A stretch of DNA of 64,000 nt from Oceanirhabdus sp942490885 (GCA_942490885.1 CALNYT010000002.1:5022001-5086000); one strand, 5' to 3'. Counted from the first letter of the stretch, positions 26,326 to 35,816 are shown. Translations and numbers: made by a program. The notes: generated by a model from the sequence alone, not told the origin.

Positions 26326-26481
26326 TTATCTTCTTGTAAAACTAGCACAATCTGTGCATTCTGGAGACTCAGCACGTGGAGTGTGGCACTTAACTTGTAT
26401 TCTTTCTAGATTGCAGCAATGTACGTCATTATTGTTATGTTTACACTCATTTACAGTACATCCTATGTTTCTATTTTCCAT
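26326..26481 (-). CDS. DUF1540 domain protein, 51 aa
   Basis: This small gene encodes MENRNIGCTVNECKHN followed by CCNLERIQV, and ends ECTDCASFTRR. The spaced Cys pattern fits DUF1540, a family of short, probably metal-binding proteins common in spore-forming Firmicutes. AAAGGAGG precedes the ATG at ideal distance, and a terminator follows. The role is unknown; expression during sporulation is reported for relatives (recalled). Confidence 0.85.
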   Translation of the reverse strand: MENRNIGCTVNECKHNNNDVHCCNLERIQVKCHTPRAESPECTDCASFTRR

Positions 26482-26689
26482 TTTAAATCCTCCTTTTATT
26501 CATTAAGCTTTATTGACCATCACTATTTTATTATGTCTCAATAATAAAATATTATTTGTTATCTTTTAAATTTTCTTTCTAATTAATTATTCCATTTAAT
26601 AAAGTAATACTACAATTATAGTCAAATGTGATATAATAGTATAAATTCAACTAATTAAAATGTACTGGATTAATATCGTGGAGGAATTT

Positions 26690-27232
26690 ATGAAATATCA
26701 ATTAGTAGCTCTTTTCGAAAAGAGTAATCATTATAATTTAAAAGAAATTCAACGAAATGTTTGTAGAAAACTAAATTTATATAAACCTACATCTATAATA
26801 CATGTACCAATATGTACAATTTTAGATATTGATATGGATATTATTGAACATGTTGTGTGTAAGGTATTATCTCCATATAAACATTTTAAAGTTAAAGTCA
26901 ATAATTCCATGTCATTAACTAGTGATAATAGGGTATATATCCAAATAGATCAGAGCGGTTATATTTCCACTATACAAAGAAATATATTAGATACTTTATC
27001 TCTACATGGAATGAAATTAAGTACTAAAAATAATGATCTTATTATTCCTATTGCAAATGGAAATTACAATTTCAAAAAATTACTATCTAAAAATAACTGC
27101 TTATCTGTTATTAAAAACAAAGATTGTGACGATACTATAAGCTATGGTAAAATCGTTAAATTAGAACTTTGGAGAATTGGTGGGCCAAAGAAAGATAACG
27201 TTGTTATGAGTTTCCCTTTAAGAAACTTTTAA
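26690..27232 (+). CDS. 2H-phosphoesterase-like protein with degenerate catalytic motifs
   Basis: The ~180-residue protein (MKYQLVALFEKSN...) aligns by eye with the next gene over its whole length, so it belongs to the 2'-5' RNA ligase/2H fold. The two HxT/S motifs are broken: the first is HVPI (T to P) and the second is IIPI where the neighbour has HIS. It is therefore probably catalytically dead, perhaps a binding or regulatory paralogue. I start at ATG 26690 behind GGAGG; a longer frame from 26660 overlaps that site. Confidence 0.7.
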   Translation: MKYQLVALFEKSNHYNLKEIQRNVCRKLNLYKPTSIIHVPICTILDIDMDIIEHVVCKVLSPYKHFKVKVNNSMSLTSDNRVYIQIDQSGYISTIQRNILDTLSLHGMKLSTKNNDLIIPIANGNYNFKKLLSKNNCLSVIKNKDCDDTISYGKIVKLELWRIGGPKKDNVVMSFPLRNF

Positions 27233-27285
27233 TTGCACCAATATTTAGTGAGAGGAGTTGAAAGTCGTATCTAACGGCGTAAAAA

Positions 27286-27828
27286 TTGAAATATTATTTA
27301 GTTGGAATTCTAGATTCAAAATCATATTCTCAAATCGAAGAAATTCAAAAGAAGATTAGCGTTAAATACGATTTATATGAAAAACTCCCTATACTACATA
27401 TGACTCTGGAAGTTATTGAAAATCCTGATATTGATAAACTTATTTCTGCATTGAATGAAATATTATATGAAAAATCTCCTTTTATTATTGAAGTAAATGG
27501 GGCCATCTGCTTTGAACCACCATTTAAATCTGTTAATTTATTAGTTAATAAAGATTCAAATGTTATGGAATTTATTAAGCATATAAATGATCAGCTTAAA
27601 CTGAAAGGATTTTCGGTACGCGATGATATAAATACTTGGGATCTTCATATATCCTTAGCAAACAATAATTTCTCAACTAGAAAATGGTCTCAAGCTGAAT
27701 ACGTATCAGCCTGCACTATCGTTAAGGCTCTCAATTTTAGTGGGTCATTAATTATTGAAAGTATAGAATTATGGCAGCCAATAAATGATGAAAATGAAAT
27801 GGTAATGAAGAAATTTAATCTTAAGTAA
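27286..27828 (+). CDS. 2H phosphoesterase (2'-5' RNA ligase family)
   Basis: The 180-residue protein has both catalytic motifs, LHMTLEV (~43-49) and LHISLAN (~126-132), spaced as in LigT/2H proteins, which act on 2'-5' or cyclic phosphates of RNA or nucleotides. The start is TTG 27286, since an in-frame stop precedes it; the ribosome site is weak, so initiation may depend on coupling or be poor. It lies 53 nt after its degenerate paralogue, and the substrate is unknown. Confidence 0.8.
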   Translation: MKYYLVGILDSKSYSQIEEIQKKISVKYDLYEKLPILHMTLEVIENPDIDKLISALNEILYEKSPFIIEVNGAICFEPPFKSVNLLVNKDSNVMEFIKHINDQLKLKGFSVRDDINTWDLHISLANNNFSTRKWSQAEYVSACTIVKALNFSGSLIIESIELWQPINDENEMVMKKFNLK

Positions 27829-27889
27829 TTAAATTTCTATTGATTTTTAACCATTTTTATGATAAAACATATATTAATAAATAATACAC

Positions 27890-28232
27890 TTTAAATACTA
27901 TGATGAGAAGAGTAAATATAGGATGTAGTTACAGGCGTATGATTAGGTATTTATCTGAATATGCCTCAGCGAGTAAGGAATGGTGTGAGCCTTATACGAT
28001 GCTTATATTGAAGAACATCTCTGAGTTTCTACCTGAACGCAATTATTTTGTTGTTAGTAGGCCTAGACGGAGCCAAACCGTTATTAATTGGACACAGTAC
28101 TGCTACTATTAGGACTTTTTATTGATACATTCATATAGCACGCTGTGATAGAGTGGCCAGAAGGCAATTTGGGTGGTACCGCGGAAGTCAACTTTCGTCC
28201 CTTACTATAGGGATGGAAGTTTTTTTATTGTC
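27890..28232 (+). promoter_or_regulatory. T-box leader, asparagine type
   Basis: The leader has a long specifier stem, the T-box sequence GGGTGGTACCGCGG (28170-28183) and a terminator hairpin AACTTTCGTCCCT...AGGGATGGAAGTT followed by T7 (28190-28226). An AAC in GAAGAACATCTCTGAG (about 28013-28018) is a plausible Asn specifier. Uncharged tRNA-Asn would switch on the downstream asnS. Confidence 0.93.
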
Positions 28233-28330
28233 TTTTTTTAGATCATTTAATGAAATAACACACTCATCCCTAAAAAATAATTTTTCTAAATCCTATATAA
28301 ATTTAACACAAAATCGAAGGAGGTACATTT

Positions 28331-29722
28331 ATGAAAACTACATTAATCAAATCTCTTTACAGAGAAACGGAAAAACACCTTAACACATCTGTTCAAATTA
28401 CTGGATGGATTAGAACTTTAAGAAATTCTAAAGCTTTTGGGTTTATTGAAGTTAATGACGGAAGTTTCTTTAAGAATGTTCAAATAGTATTTGAGGATAC
28501 ATTACCAAACTTTAAGGAAATTTCTAAACTTCCTATATGTTCTTCTTTAAGTATTGTAGGTAAGGTAGTTGAAACTCCTGGTACAAAACAACCATTTGAG
28601 ATTCATGCTGAATCTATTGAAGTTGTAGGGCTTTCAAATGCAGATTATCCTCTACAAAAGAAAAGACATTCACTTGAGTACTTAAGAACTATTGCTCACT
28701 TAAGACCTAGAAGTAATACTTTCTCTGCAGTCTTCAGAGTTCGTTCTTTAGTATCTCATGCTATACATCAATTCTTCTTTGAAAGAGGCTTTGTATATGT
28801 TCACACTCCAATCATAACAGGAAGCGACTGTGAGGGTGCTGGTGAAATGTTCAGAGTTACAACTCTACCTCTTAATGATTTACCAAAGACTGAAGATGGT
28901 ACTGTTGATTGTTCACAAGATTTCTTTGGTAAAGAAACTAACCTAACTGTTAGTGGACAATTAAACGGTGAAATTTTTGCATTATCACACAGAAATATCT
29001 ATACTTTTGGACCTACTTTCAGAGCAGAGAACTCAAACACAAGAATCCACGCTAACGAATTCTGGATGATTGAGCCTGAAATGGCATTCGCTGATCTTAA
29101 AGATGATATGGCAGTTGCTGAAGATCTAGTTAAATTCGTAATTAAATTTGTTATGGAGCACGCTCCTGAGGAAATGGATTTCTTCAACAGCTTTGTTGAT
29201 AAAACTCTTAAAGAAAGATTAACTAACGTATTAGAGTCTGACTTCGGTGTTATAACTTATACAGAGGCTGTTGAAAAACTAAAAAACAGTGGTGTTGATT
29301 TTGAATTCCCAGTTGAGTGGGGATGTGACCTTCAAACTGAGCACGAAAAATACCTGTCTGGAGAAGTATTTGGAAGACCTGTATTTATTACTGATTATCC
29401 AAAAGATATCAAGGCATTCTATATGAGAATGAACGATGACAACAAAACTGTTGCTGCTATGGACCTACTTGTTCCTGGTGTTGGAGAGCTTGTTGGTGGA
29501 AGTCAAAGAGAAGAAAGACTTGATATGCTTGAGAAGAGATTAGAAGAAATGAACCTTAGCAAGGAAGACTACTGGTGGTACTTAGAACTTAGAAAGTATG
29601 GTGGAACTGTACACTCTGGATTCGGTATCGGATTTGAAAGACTTCTAATGTTCATCACTGGTATGGAAAATATCAGAGACGTAATCCCATTCCCAAGAAC
29701 TCCAAAGAACGCTGAATTTTAA
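28331..29722 (+). CDS. asnS: Asparaginyl-tRNA synthetase
   Basis: The 463-residue class II synthetase has an N-terminal OB-fold anticodon domain (VQITGWIRTLRNSKAFGF), motif 2 (FGPTFRAENSNTRIHANEFW) and motif 3 (GFGIGFERLLMFITG). The segment GRPVFITDYPKDIKAFYMR distinguishes AsnRS from AspRS. AGGAGG lies eight nt before the ATG. Its T-box leader matches the amino acid. Confidence 0.97.
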   Translation: MKTTLIKSLYRETEKHLNTSVQITGWIRTLRNSKAFGFIEVNDGSFFKNVQIVFEDTLPNFKEISKLPICSSLSIVGKVVETPGTKQPFEIHAESIEVVGLSNADYPLQKKRHSLEYLRTIAHLRPRSNTFSAVFRVRSLVSHAIHQFFFERGFVYVHTPIITGSDCEGAGEMFRVTTLPLNDLPKTEDGTVDCSQDFFGKETNLTVSGQLNGEIFALSHRNIYTFGPTFRAENSNTRIHANEFWMIEPEMAFADLKDDMAVAEDLVKFVIKFVMEHAPEEMDFFNSFVDKTLKERLTNVLESDFGVITYTEAVEKLKNSGVDFEFPVEWGCDLQTEHEKYLSGEVFGRPVFITDYPKDIKAFYMRMNDDNKTVAAMDLLVPGVGELVGGSQREERLDMLEKRLEEMNLSKEDYWWYLELRKYGGTVHSGFGIGFERLLMFITGMENIRDVIPFPRTPKNAEF

Positions 29723-29735
29723 TAGTTTTAATAAA

Positions 29736-29780
29736 CAAAAGAGTATCAATCACTAACAAAAGTGCTTGATACTCTTTTGT
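29736..29780 (+). terminator. asnS terminator
   Basis: AAAAGAGTATCAA...TTGATACTCTTTT forms a 13-bp stem ending in T, 14 nt after the stop. Confidence 0.85.
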
Positions 29781-29945
29781 TATGCATCAATTGATTTCTT
29801 TATTTAGTACATTAAATCAAACAAGAATTAATTTGCACTAACTGCTATAATTATAAAATATATAACATTTTATAAATTTGCATTAATTTTACATTTAGTA
29901 TATTATAAAAATACATGAAAAAATATTTTTATAGGGGGCTAAAAT

Positions 29946-30302
29946 TTGAAAAAGACTTTAAAATTACTAACTTGGAGTAGTATTGCATTAGTCGTATTAA
30001 CACTTATTAATATCGCGTGCAAAATTGACAATATAATTAGAATACTTGAATATGACATACTAACCAATTGGAATTGGGTAAATTTCATTTCAATAGTATT
30101 AAGTCTTAGTATCGTTATTTTATTTATCATTATTTCAAAATTCATAAAAGGTATGGATAATGAAACTGATGTAAAATTTATCCAAAAGAAATACGAAAAA
30201 CTAATTAACTATTTCTGTATTTATGTAATTATAAATGCAGTTTCACTATTTATATCTATAATTCCTTTTATATTTAGACTTATAAAAGGAAATTTGTTTT
30301 AG
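29946..30302 (+). CDS. Small membrane protein, 118 aa
   Basis: Three hydrophobic segments (~8-27, 46-65 and 90-112) with basic linkers suggest a membrane protein. I do not recognise the family. It starts at TTG 29946, with AGGGGGC nine nt upstream. It is monocistronic, with its own terminator. Confidence 0.65.
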   Translation: MKKTLKLLTWSSIALVVLTLINIACKIDNIIRILEYDILTNWNWVNFISIVLSLSIVILFIIISKFIKGMDNETDVKFIQKKYEKLINYFCIYVIINAVSLFISIIPFIFRLIKGNLF

Positions 30303-30303
30303 A

Positions 30304-30342
30304 GTAAAAAACACTAACAAATTTATGTTAGTGTTTTTTTAA
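30304..30342 (+). terminator. Intrinsic terminator
   Basis: AAAACACTAACA-AATTTA-TGTTAGTGTTTTTTT directly follows the membrane-protein gene. Confidence 0.9.
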
Positions 30343-30460
30343 TTAAAATACAGATAAATATCTCAGTATAAGTCTTCATGCAAAAGCTATATCATATTTT
30401 TATAAAATTAACTACAATTCAATGTATTCCTATTATCCTAGTTTATAATGTTATATTTTA

Positions 30461-30480
30461 AAGGAACAGTTCTCAACTAT
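30461..30480 (+). repeat. Half copy of the GGGACAGTTCTCAAT palindrome family
   Basis: AAGGAACAGTTCTCAACTAT resembles the arms of the palindromes at 48763 and 55926, but no partner arm is close by. The rest of 30343-30597 shows only the leader of the beta-helix gene. Confidence 0.4.
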
Positions 30481-30597
30481 GTTTTTATCCCTTTATTTTC
30501 TCTAAAATCACGAACCCACGCCCACTACTGAACATATTATAAAACGAAGAACTGTAAAGTGATGCACTCTAAGAAAACAACGCAAGGAGTTGAGAAT

Positions 30598-31638
30598 ATG
30601 AGTATTATAAGAGTTCCTCTAGACGTACCTACTATTAATGATGCTGTTTTTCTATCAGAGGCTGGGGACACTATAATTGTATGTCCAGGTATATATAGAG
30701 AATCGGTTACAATTCCAGATGATAAACCTAAACTTAGAATCAAAGGCACCCCTAATGCTAAACCTATCTTAGAAGGGGTTTGCTATGAAGGAGGAGAAGC
30801 TGGATTCGATGTAGAAGCAAATGGTGTATATATTTCGAACTTCATTATTAAAGGAGGATATGCTTACGGAATCAAAATAAGCGGCAGAGATTGTACTATT
30901 GACAATTGTGAAATACGCAATTGTTTGTCTGGTATACTAGTCACTGAAGAATCCGAGGGCGGACACTTATTCAACTGTGTAAAATGCTGCAATAATGAAA
31001 GAAATGGTATGACCATTAATGGTGATAACTCATGCATTATAGAATGTACCTGTGAAAAAAATGGTAATAACGGTTTAACAATCTCAGGGGGAAACACTTT
31101 AGTCCTTAACTGTAATATGTCCTTTAATCTAAATAATGGAATCGAGATAGAAAAAGATTGCGGCCAATGCATATTTAACTTAATAATCGGATGTACTATC
31201 AAATGTAATGTAAATAATGGTATCAAATCTAAACTTGGTAGAACGTTCATTTTAAACAACTGTATTACTAGAAATCGTGATGACGGGATAGATATACGAG
31301 ATACTAATTTGAACTCAGTTGTTAAAAATAAAATTGAATATAATTGTGGTGACGGTATTGATATTGACGATGGTATGCTAAATAGAGTTATATTTAATAA
31401 GGTTATATGTAACGTTGGAAATGGTGTTGCTATAGGTGACGATGGAACCGAGAACTTTGTTGATGATAATGTATTCATAACCAACAACAAAGCTGGTGTC
31501 CTTCTATTAAGAGAATCTACAGATAATGCAGTTAGAGATAATTTCTTTGAATGTAACGACCCTAACATTAGTGCTTACCCACCAGCAGATGAAAATAACG
31601 TCTTTGATGGAAACGTAAAAGTTAACAATTGTTGTTAA
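30598..31638 (+). CDS. Right-handed parallel beta-helix repeat protein
   Basis: The 346-residue protein is built of ~22-residue repeats rich in N, G, D and I (NNGIEI, NNGIKS, DDGIDI, GDGIDI, GNGVAI), the PbH1/NosD pattern of right-handed beta-helices. There is no signal peptide or membrane segment, so it appears cytoplasmic, spore-associated or exported by an unusual route. I start at ATG 30598 behind AAGGAG. Relatives range from carbohydrate-active enzymes to structural proteins, and no catalytic residues can be assigned. Confidence 0.8.
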   Translation: MSIIRVPLDVPTINDAVFLSEAGDTIIVCPGIYRESVTIPDDKPKLRIKGTPNAKPILEGVCYEGGEAGFDVEANGVYISNFIIKGGYAYGIKISGRDCTIDNCEIRNCLSGILVTEESEGGHLFNCVKCCNNERNGMTINGDNSCIIECTCEKNGNNGLTISGGNTLVLNCNMSFNLNNGIEIEKDCGQCIFNLIIGCTIKCNVNNGIKSKLGRTFILNNCITRNRDDGIDIRDTNLNSVVKNKIEYNCGDGIDIDDGMLNRVIFNKVICNVGNGVAIGDDGTENFVDDNVFITNNKAGVLLLRESTDNAVRDNFFECNDPNISAYPPADENNVFDGNVKVNNCC

Positions 31639-31672
31639 CTTAAAAGTCCTTAGGTATATCCTAAGGACTTAA
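31639..31672 (+). terminator. Intrinsic terminator
   Basis: AAGTCCTTAGG-TATAT-CCTAAGGACTT directly follows the beta-helix gene. Confidence 0.85.
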
Positions 31673-31751
31673 TTTATGCAAATATAAATTCCTCCAATAT
31701 TATTAATTAATTTATCTTTTTAAGGAAAAACTATTCTTGGGAGATGATTAT

Positions 31752-32180
31752 ATGAAATATTTAATTGCAGCTATTGCAGGCTTATGTATGACCTTTCAGG
31801 GAGTATTCAACACAAGGCTAAGTGAAAAAATGGGTTTATGGGAAACAAATGTTTTTGTGCAAGGAACAGCTCTAATATTTACTTTTATCATGATGCTAAT
31901 ATTAGGTGATGGTAGCTTCAAAGATATAACAAATGCGAAAAAACTTTATTTAACAGGAGGAATATTTGGGACCATAATAATTCTTACTGTTATGATTAGT
32001 ATAGAAGCATTGAATCCTACAGTTGCCATTGGAGTTATTCTTATAAGTCAATTAACCTCAGCTGGTATTATAGATGCATTTGGTTGGTTTGGAACTGAAG
32101 TAGTCCCATTCACAATCTATAAATACATTGGAGTAGGCTTGATGATTTCAGGAATAGTGCTCTTTAACTTTATAAAATGA
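31752..32180 (+). CDS. YdcZ/DUF606-type DMT transporter
   Basis: This 142-residue protein has about five membrane helices and the family blocks MTFQGVFNTRLSEKMG and GVILISQLTSAGIIDAFGWFG. DUF606 proteins are half-length members of the drug/metabolite superfamily that often act as pairs; the substrate is unknown. I start at MKYLIAAIAG with GGGAGATG upstream rather than at the earlier in-frame start at 31737. A LysR regulator follows 80 nt downstream. Confidence 0.88.
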   Translation: MKYLIAAIAGLCMTFQGVFNTRLSEKMGLWETNVFVQGTALIFTFIMMLILGDGSFKDITNAKKLYLTGGIFGTIIILTVMISIEALNPTVAIGVILISQLTSAGIIDAFGWFGTEVVPFTIYKYIGVGLMISGIVLFNFIK

Positions 32181-32259
32181 TTAAATGACAAATCTCCTAT
32201 TGCAAATAAGTCTATTTAATATAATAATAGACTTATAAAGCAATGGGAGGAAATTGTCG

Positions 32260-33156
32260 ATGGATTTTAAACAGATAGAAGCTTTTGTAAGCGTTGCAAA
32301 ACATAAAAGCTTTTCAAAAGCAGCTGATCATATATTTATTTCGCAACCTACAATAAGTTCACATATATCTGCTCTAGAAAAAGAATTAAAGATTCAACTA
32401 TTTGATAGAACATCAAAAGTAGTTCATCTTACTCCAGCTGGAGAATCTCTTTTAGATTACGCAACTGATATGATAAACTTACGTAATAATGCAATTACTA
32501 ATGTAAGTAATTTTAATAACAATATTAGGGGGACCCTTAATCTTTCAGCAAGTACAACCCCATTTAATTCAATAGTTCCAAAGCTCCTACATAACTTTCA
32601 TGATAAGTTTCCTGAGGTTAAGTTTTCACTTAAAGAGCAAGGTTCTGGTAATATAATTAAAGACATAATAAATCTAAACTGCGAAATTGGTATAGTTGGA
32701 ACAAATTTTACAAATGATAAAATATTAAGTCATAAACTTATTGATGATGAGCTTGTTGTTGTTCATAATGGAGATTTTGATATACCAGAGCAAGTTAAAG
32801 TTCAGGATATCATATGTTATGATTTTTTGATGCGCGAAAAAAATTCTGCTACAAGAAGAACCTTTGAAAGCGCATTAATAAATAGTGATTTAAAATCAAA
32901 TAGGCTTAATGTTATATGTGAAATTGATAATATCAATGCTTTACTACAATTAGTAAAAGAAGGTTTAGGTATTACCATTGTTTCTAAACAACTCATAATA
33001 AATAGTTTCAATAATTACGGATTAAAGGTTTCAAATATTATAGATTTAGATTTGAAACGTTGCCTATATCTAGTTATAAATAGAAATAGAACCCTTACCC
33101 CAGTTGCAAAAACCTTTATATCCATGTGCGTGGATGAGTTTGAATTAGAAATTTGA
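32260..33156 (+). CDS. LysR family transcriptional regulator
   Basis: The 298-residue protein has an N-terminal winged helix-turn-helix (MDFKQIEAFVSVAKHKSFSK ... ISQPTISSHISALEKEL) and a C-terminal periplasmic-binding-protein-like effector domain. The start MDFKQIEAF...KSFSKAAD is what I recall for the clostridial subgroup called selenium-metabolism-associated LysR regulators, but this is only suggestive. GGGAGG precedes ATG 32260. It may control the YdcZ gene upstream. Confidence 0.9.
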   Translation: MDFKQIEAFVSVAKHKSFSKAADHIFISQPTISSHISALEKELKIQLFDRTSKVVHLTPAGESLLDYATDMINLRNNAITNVSNFNNNIRGTLNLSASTTPFNSIVPKLLHNFHDKFPEVKFSLKEQGSGNIIKDIINLNCEIGIVGTNFTNDKILSHKLIDDELVVVHNGDFDIPEQVKVQDIICYDFLMREKNSATRRTFESALINSDLKSNRLNVICEIDNINALLQLVKEGLGITIVSKQLIINSFNNYGLKVSNIIDLDLKRCLYLVINRNRTLTPVAKTFISMCVDEFELEI

Positions 33157-33158
33157 TT

Positions 33159-33190
33159 AAAAGCCCATGTAAAATACATGGGTTTTTCTC
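33159..33190 (+). terminator. LysR gene terminator
   Basis: AAAAGCCCATGTA-AAA-TACATGGGTTTTT directly follows the stop. Confidence 0.85.
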
Positions 33191-33229
33191 ATTAATATAA
33201 TTAAATGCGATAGCATTGTGTGATTTTTA

Positions 33230-33345
33230 TAATAACTTGATCTCAATATATTATTTTGAGGAACTAAATCTTCAATATTTACATATTCGTATTTTGTTTG
33301 AACCGAAGTTACTTTGTTTATCATTTCATTCTCATCGCTAAAACT
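33230..33345 (-). pseudogene. N-terminal remnant of an IS1182-type transposase
   Basis: The minus strand encodes TKYEYVNIEDLVPQNNILR, matching the conserved start (YE.V.IEDLVP.DHLLR) of IS1182-family DDE transposases. Similarity stops after ~35 residues. Confidence 0.55.
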
Positions 33346-33385
33346 TATCAGAATTCACCTGCATAACAAGTGATATTCTATATAC

Positions 33386-33441
33386 AAAAAGGACTATCTC
33401 GTCATAAAAATCACTTTCTATGATAAGATAATCCTTTAATT
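33386..33441 (-). terminator. Hairpin after the peptide gene
   Basis: An imperfect stem pairs GGACTATCTCGTCATA with TATGATAAGATAATCC just downstream of the peptide gene on the minus strand; the T-run (CTTTTTGTATAT) is short. Confidence 0.5.
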
Positions 33442-33446
33442 AGTGT

Positions 33447-33587
33447 TTACTTATTATCCATTTCCAGTTCTTTTCCCTTTGGTTTCATAGCCCTTCTTAT
33501 GTGACTTGTCCATCCACATGATGAGCACCAATTTTCAGACGCTGAATCAACTGAACTTTGTGAATAAAGTGGCTTTATAACTTTCAT
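33447..33587 (-). CDS. Putative Cys-containing RiPP precursor peptide, 46 aa
   Basis: This small gene encodes MKVIKPLYSQSSVDSASEN, then WCSSCGW, then a basic tail ending EMDNK. AAGGGGG lies nine nt before the ATG. It stands ~205 nt downstream of a radical SAM/SPASM maturase gene on the same strand. A short peptide with a CxxC core next to such an enzyme fits a thioether-type (ranthipeptide or sactipeptide) precursor. The exact class is unknown. It could instead be a small metal-binding protein. Confidence 0.6.
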   Translation of the reverse strand: MKVIKPLYSQSSVDSASENWCSSCGWTSHIRRAMKPKGKELEMDNK

Positions 33588-33792
33588 ATATTTTCCCCCT
33601 TCCTTTTTCAAACAAATATGCTATTGTTTAAGTAAATGTTTGAAAAAAATTATATTTAAATTGATTTCTAAATGGATTTTTCATATCAATCTCAGACTAT
33701 TAATATATAATACTATAAGAGAATTAAAGAAAATCAAAATCCTTTTAAAATCAAATTCAAAGCAATTTTCATCATATATTCAATATTATTAT

Positions 33793-35340
33793 TTAGGTTA
33801 CTATTTTCTCATCATTTAAATATAAAAGACTGTCAGGATTGCACTCGTAACACTTATAATATAATTTCAATGCTGATAGAAACGCTTCCCTTCCAATTTC
33901 ACAATATAAATTTTTTTCTTTTAAATCAAATACGCCTTGTTTGAAAGAGCTTGCATAACATTCATCACATACTTTAGCTATCCAACATTTTGAACATTCA
34001 TTTATAGATAATTCACTATATTCATCAACGTAAACTTTTTTTATTTTATCTATATTAATTTCATCAAGAATATTACCACTTGGATGTTCTCCTAATATTC
34101 TTTCGCATATGCGAATTTCACCTTTTGGTGATATATATAAACGGTGTTTTCCTGGAATACAACAACCATTTAAAGGGAAAGAAAAATCAGCCTTATCAGT
34201 AATGCGTCTTTTATGAACCTTTAAAAGACCACTATTGAGAATCTCTGATGCAAATGATTTTGTATTCTGATTATTTTTAATACTGTCAAAAAACATATCT
34301 TGACTCCAATCAAGTAATGAACTATCATTATAATTTTCTAGTTGATAATTAGTGTAATATTCTTTAGGTAAACTCCCATTGGCTGGATAAGTTATAAGCT
34401 TTTCCACTGATTCAGGTAACCATTCAAGATTGTCGAAAAACTTTTTTATTTCATTCAATTTATTTTCTGAGTAAGGTGGTGTATAAACCATACTTAACAA
34501 AATTCTATTTTTATGTAAATCTCCAAAAGCATTCACCAAATTTTTTAAGCCTTCTAATGCACGATCAAAACTGCCATTACCTTTAATATCTTTTCTAAAG
34601 GCATCGTTTATTTGTTTAGGACCATCTAAACTTCCTACAATAAAGAAATTATCAACAGAACATAAATATTCAGCTATTTCTGGTGTGATTAATGTTAGAT
34701 TAGTTGTCATGGTAAACTTAATTTTTTTAGACTTAATAACTTTTTTAGAATATTCCACGCATTTTTTTATTAAATCGTACATTAAAAGAGGTTCACCACC
34801 ATAAAAAGATATAACGACTTCATTTGCATTACTATGTGCAACTAAATAGTCTATTGAAGTATATGCTACTTCCTGAGACATATCTTCAGTCCCATGATTT
34901 CTTGTAAATAAATATTCATCACCAAAAGTACAATATCGGCATCTTAAATTACATCTTTCTGTAACTTCAAGTATAAGTTGTTCTAAACCAGAGTTAATTT
35001 CCTTTTTTAAACAATTAAAGTGCTCTGGCGCTTTAAACTTTCGTTCAAGTTTAACATTTAATAGGTCTTCTTCTTTTATACAATTATAAATATCTTGAAT
35101 TTCATTGTATAAAGTATTTTCATCTATATTACATTCTAAATCTTTTACACTTTCTTTTATGTTATCACGTGACAGAATTTTTTCTAAAATTTTAAATTGA
35201 ATATCACTACATTGTACTACTTTTCCCGTACCAGTATCATAAAGATAACCCAAATTATCTGTTCTAAACAGTTTAGCTAAAGGTTTATTTTCTTGTAAAT
35301 ATTCAAAATAATCCGAAATTTCATCTTTTTTTAATATCAT
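33793..35340 (-). CDS. Radical SAM/SPASM peptide maturase
   Basis: The 515-residue enzyme has an N-terminal peptide-recognition-like region (~1-100), the radical SAM motif CNLRCRYC (in TERCNLRCRYC, ~129-139) for the 4Fe-4S cluster, GGEP at the SAM site, and a C-terminal SPASM domain with Cys clusters (GCCIPGKHRLYISPKGEIRI, CSKCWIAKVCDEC). This architecture is typical of thioether-forming RiPP maturases. I start at MILKKDEISD behind AGGAG. A 46-residue Cys peptide lies downstream; a divergent ABC exporter and a subtilase-like gene lie nearby. Confidence 0.9.
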   Translation of the reverse strand: MILKKDEISDYFEYLQENKPLAKLFRTDNLGYLYDTGTGKVVQCSDIQFKILEKILSRDNIKESVKDLECNIDENTLYNEIQDIYNCIKEEDLLNVKLERKFKAPEHFNCLKKEINSGLEQLILEVTERCNLRCRYCTFGDEYLFTRNHGTEDMSQEVAYTSIDYLVAHSNANEVVISFYGGEPLLMYDLIKKCVEYSKKVIKSKKIKFTMTTNLTLITPEIAEYLCSVDNFFIVGSLDGPKQINDAFRKDIKGNGSFDRALEGLKNLVNAFGDLHKNRILLSMVYTPPYSENKLNEIKKFFDNLEWLPESVEKLITYPANGSLPKEYYTNYQLENYNDSSLLDWSQDMFFDSIKNNQNTKSFASEILNSGLLKVHKRRITDKADFSFPLNGCCIPGKHRLYISPKGEIRICERILGEHPSGNILDEINIDKIKKVYVDEYSELSINECSKCWIAKVCDECYASSFKQGVFDLKEKNLYCEIGREAFLSALKLYYKCYECNPDSLLYLNDEKIVT

Positions 35341-35382
35341 ATGACCCAACTCCTATTTTAATGATATAATTACATTATAAAC

Positions 35383-35700
35383 TTAATTTGTAATATTTAC
35401 AATAGATATTATAAATTTTATAAATATTGTAAAACATTCAAAGCAATGTAAAGCATTGCATGAAAAACCGAATTCAAAAATCGCATCTAAATTTGCCGAT
35501 AGGCAAGTGCGTAGTTGATAATGTAGCAGATGTTGAACGCACATCACCCTTAACTGCATGACAAAATAATGCTCTGGGAAATTGCCGACGACAATGAAAC
35601 GCAAGAATAGATAGTAAGCAATCCATAAACACAATCCGTGGTGAGCTCCATCATTTGTTCCATAACCACAGGTAATGCGGATTCAATTATAACAGAAAAT
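35383..35700. other. Compositionally odd segment upstream of the ABC transporter
   Basis: About 35,440-35,680 is markedly richer in G+C than its surroundings. An 83-codon frame is open on the minus strand (35383-35634, WIAYYLFLRFIVVGNF...), with many Cys/His/Phe and no ribosome site. I recognise no family and doubt that it is coding. It looks like inserted foreign DNA or an element end. Confidence 0.3.
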
Positions 35701-35772
35701 AGGGGGTCATTGTTTTTTTATACAAAAAACTCTGTAACCCTTGATATATAAGTATTTAAATAATCAAATAGG

Positions 35773-35788
35773 GGTGTAAAACTTTACA
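35773..35788 (+). promoter_or_regulatory. Operator-like palindrome before the ABC gene
   Basis: GTGTAAA-AC-TTTACAC is a perfect inverted repeat located ~18 nt before the ribosome site of the ABC gene, a typical place for a repressor to block transcription. Confidence 0.5.
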
Positions 35789-35816
35789 CTACCACATTCA
35801 AAGAGGGGGAAACTTT

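Noticed and set aside
30864..31568. 234-codon minus-strand frame inside the beta-helix gene
   Set aside because: The periodic Asn/Gly codons of the beta-helix repeats keep the complementary frame open; there is no family or ribosome site.
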